Assembly: GCA_963691655.1 (NCBI GenBank)
Contig: OY829326.1
Coordinates: forward strand, 55,421,776-55,485,775
From: Toxonevra muliebris
Taxonomy: Eukaryota > Arthropoda > Insecta > Diptera > Pallopteridae
Reading direction: 5' to 3'
Length of the DNA stretch: 64,000 nucleotides
Below the pieces are notes generated by a model. The model ran no database searches. It worked only from the letters and a program-made list of their open reading frames with translations, and was not told the DNA's origin. Both the position numbers and the translations under genes were made by a program. Shown here piece by piece: positions 60,255-64,000 of the stretch. The stretch's first letter is position 1; each line of letters opens with the position of its first letter.

Positions 60255-60420
60255 AAATAGCGAAGGTGTAACAGGCACTGCACAGTTTGGTCCCCCTTGC
60301 CGTCCAGCTCGATAGCTGCTGTGGTCGCTGCTACTTCTTTTGCAGCCCCTAGCACCGCCGCCTCTTACACTGCCGGCACTTCCACGGCCGACAACCCTGC
60401 CGCTGTTAATGCTCGCCTTT
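60255..60420 (+). other. GC-rich Ala/Ser/Thr-coding patch inside a transposon
   Basis: A 165-bp patch far richer in G+C than its surroundings. One plus frame reads LPSSSIAAVVAATSFAAPST then AASYTAGTSTADNPAAVNAR. It looks like a piece of low-complexity coding DNA. There is no start, splice site or known domain. It could be a gag-like piece of a retroelement or a captured exon. Confidence 0.35.
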
Positions 60421-61039
60421 TAATTTTTACGCTAGCATATTGGTTTTTGGGTTCGCATTACAATTAAAGCATTAATATTTTTAAATTTTCAAAAATTGTT
60501 TTGTTTTTTTCCTTGCGCCAACAATCAGCTGATTGAAAATTACAGCGAGTTGCAAACATTACAACGAGTTAAAAAAAAAATAGTGAATATGTATTCACTC
60601 GGTTTCTAGAACACCAAACCCAATTTCACTCGATTTCAAATTCACTTTCACTCGGATTCTGGAACATGCCTGTATACCTGCGTTTACTTTGCTGCTAAAA
60701 AGATATTTACAAGTTTATATCACACTTCTCCTTTTCTAAGAAATCTATTCGTCAATTTAAATTAGTCTCGAACAATTTAAAAATTCCAAAGAATCGTATT
60801 ATTAAATGGACACAACTGTTAATTAATAATACTAGCGTATTTATTACGGTCGGAAAAAAAATGAGTAAAATCTGTGCCTGGTAACCATGTGACATGAAAA
60901 AGCCTTGAATACAGTTACCCGAAGATTTGAGTATAAATAGCGTTGCAAAAGTAGAAATTAGTAGTGCGAAAATTTCTAGCATACAATAAACTTATTTTCT
61001 AAAGGAGCGGAAATATGAACTGAATTGCTGTACTGTACA

Positions 61040-61490
61040 CTGAAGAAAATGTCGCACACATCTTCGTTATCAAGTACTACGATGTGGTGACGTATTGCTC
61101 TATATCGAAGATTATTTGGAAATAACATCATCCAATTGTACGATCATTAAATTTGGATGTACTTGAGCAGCACCATCAGTCCATGAGGAAGGAGATTTGA
61201 TGACGGATCGAATACAATATCGAACTCTTCTTCGTTATCAAGCACTGCGATGTGGTGACGTATTGCTATATACCGAAGATTATTTGGAAACAACATCATC
61301 CCAACGTTCGATGGTATGTACATCGGAAAGAGCATCAGAAGGATAGAAGCTAAATTGTTGTCCTGTACACTGAAGACAATATCGCACACTTCGTCGTTAT
61401 TTAGCACTACGATGTGGTGACGTATTGCTATATATCGATGATTGTTTTGGGAACAACATCATCCAAACGTACGATTATTGAATTATAATG
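61040..61490 (-). repeat. Tandem repeat, about 165 bp x 3
   Basis: Three copies marked by CTACGATGTGGTGACGTATT at 61077, 61245 (one change) and 61407, spacings 168 and 162 bp. Each unit also contains GATTATTTGGAAAYAACATC. On the minus strand two units stay open for 86 codons (61147-61407, MMLFPNNLRYIAIRHH-type wording), but the third is frameshifted by one base, so coding is doubtful. A single related unit lies inverted at 56205-56310. Confidence 0.85.
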
Positions 61491-61868
61491 TATCTGAACA
61501 GCAGCATAGCACATCAGAAAGGAATATGATATATCAGAAGGAATTTTGATTTTCTGCACTCATTGTGATATTCATTCTGCGATATAATTAGTTAAACTCA
61601 TGACCGTACGCTTTCTTGGTCTCTAAACATTACCGCAACGGTAATCGCGTTCATTCTACAAATATTTTTATTTATTTATTTTTTTGTTTGTGTGATAATG
61701 ATCAAATCAATCATAATGTGATATTAATTAGTTATAAACTATTTAAAACAAAAATAAATATAGAAAAAAGATTAATTTTTTTATGTGTTTCTTTTATTAA
61801 CCTAAGTTGTAATGATAGTAGTGTGTAGTAACTGTGTCATAAATGATAGACCGCCACAAGTAGCTTAG

Positions 61869-62190
61869 GATGAAAAGCAACTTCCCAGACCCACAAGATG
61901 TGTCCTAGCCCAGCTTAGGTCAGGCTGGAGCCAATTCAACAGCTACATGGCAAGGATAAGCAATGAGGCCGTAGATGTTTGTCCAAAATGCGGTCAGAGC
62001 CCATACGACACGGCTCACTGCTTCAACTGTCCACAGAACCATACAAACTTGTTAACAGCGTCGCTGTGGACAAATCTAATCAAAGCAGCCCGCGTCCTGG
62101 ACCTTGACATAAGAAGCTAACACTATTTATTGATACATATGACGACGACTTAGACTTAAGTCGGTACAACAACATTACTGTAAACCTTTT
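61869..62190 (+). pseudogene. Jockey/I-type LINE: ORF2 C-terminus and 3' tail
   Basis: The frame 61869-62120 reads DEKQLPRPTRCVLAQLRSGW and then CPKCGQSPYDTAHCFNC with NLLTASLWTNLIKAARVLDLD to TAA. This is the LAQLRSG ... CPxCxxxPxDTxHxFxCP ... LW block that closes the ORF2 of many dipteran non-LTR elements. The upstream codon is TAG, so only a short open remnant survives. The tail TCGGTACAACAACATTACTG resembles the YNN-repeat 3' ends of these elements. Confidence 0.85.
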
Positions 62191-64000
62191 AACAAACTCT
62201 TTGCTATCCTTTTTTAAATAGAGTTCCTTTAATAAATATTTATCTCACATGGCAAACATGATGCTTAAAAATAGAACCGCATGGCGCTATTTTCAAGTGA
62301 ATTTCTTCTGATAGCTTACAATTACGCATGCGTGCATTCCAATTCCTTACATTTCTATTGTTTATATTTACAATAAAAAAACGGCAATTAATTTTAGAAA
62401 AATTGCATATGGCACGCAGCATTGCTGGAGTATAATGTGTTAACATATGTGAAAAATATGTAACTCAAATTAATATACCCAGTCGGGAATCACGTCGCTC
62501 TTGAAAGAAATATTAACGATAGACAGAATCTTCAAACTTGTCAGCAAGAAAACATTTTTGAAAATTTTGCTTTGTATATCTCAACACCTCATCTCTTCAT
62601 TCCTCAAATATTTTAGGAAATTTTATTTTAAGCAAAATTGACTAATATCATGTTCCCACTGAGCCAAAATTGCGTAATTTCGGCAAATAGTTTTGAACGA
62701 AACTTTGTGAAGCTGGTTTCGATTATGGTTTTGTTTCGCAGTTCATTGTTTATTTCTTGTTGTTAAATGCCGGCGGCTAATATAATTATTGTTATATATT
62801 TCGGTCTTAACCATTTCAATACGAAGAGAATCAAAATGTTAAACGAAGTATTTAGCAATGAAATAAGTGTATAGGAGAAAGCGTCGCTTGTTATGTATCT
62901 TGTTTTACTTCAACCGCATCCACTATGCAGCCTTGCTTCTGCAGCTTCTCCACCATTTGTTCATATGTATGGCCGTCTTTTTTTTTGCCTTACGCATCTC
63001 CTTCACCTCGGCTATGAGCTCTTCTCGCGCACTCCACAAATTTCTTTTTTTATATTTTCGGTTAGGGCGATGTTACACGATCAATGTTTTGCTGTCAAAC
63101 AATGAAATTGTTGTTGCTTTGAAAAATGAACACTGAGCAAAAGAGAGGATGAACACATTTTACTTCTTGCTGACGGAAAAAACCTACATCACTTCAAATA
63201 AAATGGGGCTGTCGAAGATACACTGTTGTATTTTACTGGAAAATACCAATATTTTGGAAAATAGTACACTTTTTACTAATTTATAAATAATTTTTTTTCC
63301 TTCGCCACCCTTTGCGCTTTTTGGCTATTGTTTGGTTGTGAGACTGCTGTTTAAAAAACTACTTAATAATTTTTATAAAAACATGGTAATTCAATGCCCA
63401 AGTAACAAAGTGGCGAAGCTTATTTTAATAGTTCGATAATTTTAAATATTATTTTTCTGCGTTTTTCATATGTAAATGCAATATTTTTTGTATATTATTT
63501 CATATTGTCATTATAATTATTTTCTATCCAATTCCATTCCAATTGTTGAATTTGCATTCACTCCAAAATATAATTAAATACTTTTTAGTTGGAAAAACAA
63601 AGTTGTAGATAAAAGTATTAAAAAATAACATTCAGCAAAAAATTGGTAGTGTAACAGGGCATCAAACAAAACGATGAAAAGAAAAAGTAAAAACAGAAAA
63701 CATTGGGTGCATTCAGAAGGTACAGCTGTTGCGCAACTGTGGCGTGTGTGTCTTCTGAATGGGTTGTTGCGAATTTCCGCTCCGTGGAGCTGTTGGCATT
63801 TCGACGCCATTTTTTCCATCATATTACATTTCTGCTCTTTCGGGCCAACATGTTGTCTCAAAAGATCTGCGCCGTCTATTTTTATTTATCGGCGGTTTGG
63901 CGATTTTTAGGCGGCGGCTGGTAGCCGATATTTTCTTTTGTTTCGGCGGCTGATATAAAAATACTCGAATATAATATTTTAAACAATCCTATTATAAGCA
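62191..64000. other. No gene recognised
   Basis: Several overlapping frames at 62867-63136 and 63574-63953 cover all phases, which points to chance openness. GTGTAACAGGGCATCAAACA (63650) and GGGCGATGTTACACGATCAA (63065) are weakly inverted and may be ends of a MITE. GGCGGC words cluster at 63885-63950. Confidence 0.4.

Larger units (their letters stand above)
59561..60672. mobile_element. TIR element with GAGTGAA subterminal repeats
   Basis: The ends are CAGGCATGTTCCAGAATTCG and, read inward from the right, CAGGCATGTTCCAGAATCCG. A second shared block, TTTGGTGTTCTAGAA, lies about 55 bp inside each end, and GAGTGAA/TTCACTC words are repeated through both arms. CAGG-type ends suggest a hAT element, but the flanks (ATGTCTAT and TATACCTG) do not form an 8-bp duplication, so the superfamily is open. 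The interior holds a LINE-tail-like piece and a GC-rich segment. Confidence 0.65.
55580..61646. mobile_element. Foldback-like composite: long inverted arms with tandem subrepeats
   Basis: The left arm (about 56022-56310) and right arm (about 61020-61645) are long inverted copies. Both carry the palindrome CATTACCG-NNN-CGGTAATG (56022-56040 and 61628-61645), then ACCAAGAAAGCG and ATGAGTTTAA, then GAGTGCAGAA, then the 165-bp unit (once on the left, three times on the right). Arms built of tandem units are the mark of Foldback elements. The segment 55588-55640 repeats part of the left arm (ATCACAT..GCAGAATNTT), so the left boundary is uncertain. No transposase was seen in the 4.7 kb interior, which contains other insertions. 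Two separate opposite copies are the alternative. Confidence 0.6.

Noticed and set aside
59948..60355. 135-codon minus-strand frame
   Set aside because: It spans a LINE-tail-like piece and the GC-rich patch within a TIR element; no coherent domain is seen, so it is a composite accident.
63574..63953. Overlapping frames on both strands as a small gene
   Set aside because: Several phases are open at once on both strands, with no family motif; more likely chance in a slightly GC-richer patch.

Overview
The window looks like a gene-poor, AT-rich intergenic region from a higher (cyclorrhaphan) fly. The basis is one clear insect-specific protein gene, fly-type transposable elements of many classes, and long A/T and CAA/CATA microsatellite stretches. 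I see no prokaryotic or viral gene structure, and almost every open reading frame is chance or transposon debris. The species cannot be fixed from sequence alone; a calyptrate fly (Musca, Stomoxys, Lucilia or Glossina type) would fit.

The one gene I accept as intact is a single-exon Bearded-family gene at 43196-43714 (+). It lies in a compact unit: a proneural-type E-box at 42866-42873, a TATA box at 43016-43023, a start codon about 150 nt downstream of the likely cap site, and a 3' UTR carrying a Brd box, a K box and two GY boxes. These three motif classes are known microRNA target sites. Bearded-family proteins antagonise Neuralized-dependent Delta endocytosis, so this is a Notch-pathway gene of the E(spl)/Brd complex type (m4, malpha or Tom-like).

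Most of the rest is a layered transposon graveyard. Class II: two internally deleted mariner elements with near-perfect inverted repeats (26526-27401 and 39941-40603); a piggyBac-like element in TTAA sites (51167-53183); Tc1-like TA-flanked elements (36428-37143, 46601-48289); hAT-type elements with 8-bp target duplications (2511-3081, 22881-23187, probably 18015-20338); several smaller MITEs; and a Foldback-like structure at about 55580-61646 whose arms carry a tandem repeat of about 165 bp. Class I: decayed LINE fragments of at least four kinds (RNase H-bearing LINEs at 13345-14985 and 37690-39330; R1/I-like tails at 5889-6330 and 58715-58955; a Jockey/CR1-type tail at 11190-11808; an RTE-like LINE split by an insertion at 28283-29975; another C-terminal tail at 61869-62190), several tRNA-like SINE heads, and one LTR- or TIR-like 300-bp piece near 1132-1440.

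Two repeat systems look unusual. One is a dispersed family of five blocks made of a degenerate motif of about 12 bp (AAATTCAGACCA), each preceded by a shared head that in two or three copies begins near (CAGT)GGCGG. The other is a degenerate tandem array of about 110 bp at 32900-34830 in which each unit starts with a splice-acceptor-like TTTTACAG followed by GGGCAAAT.

What remains between these is AT-rich sequence without supported genes; each long stretch is listed.
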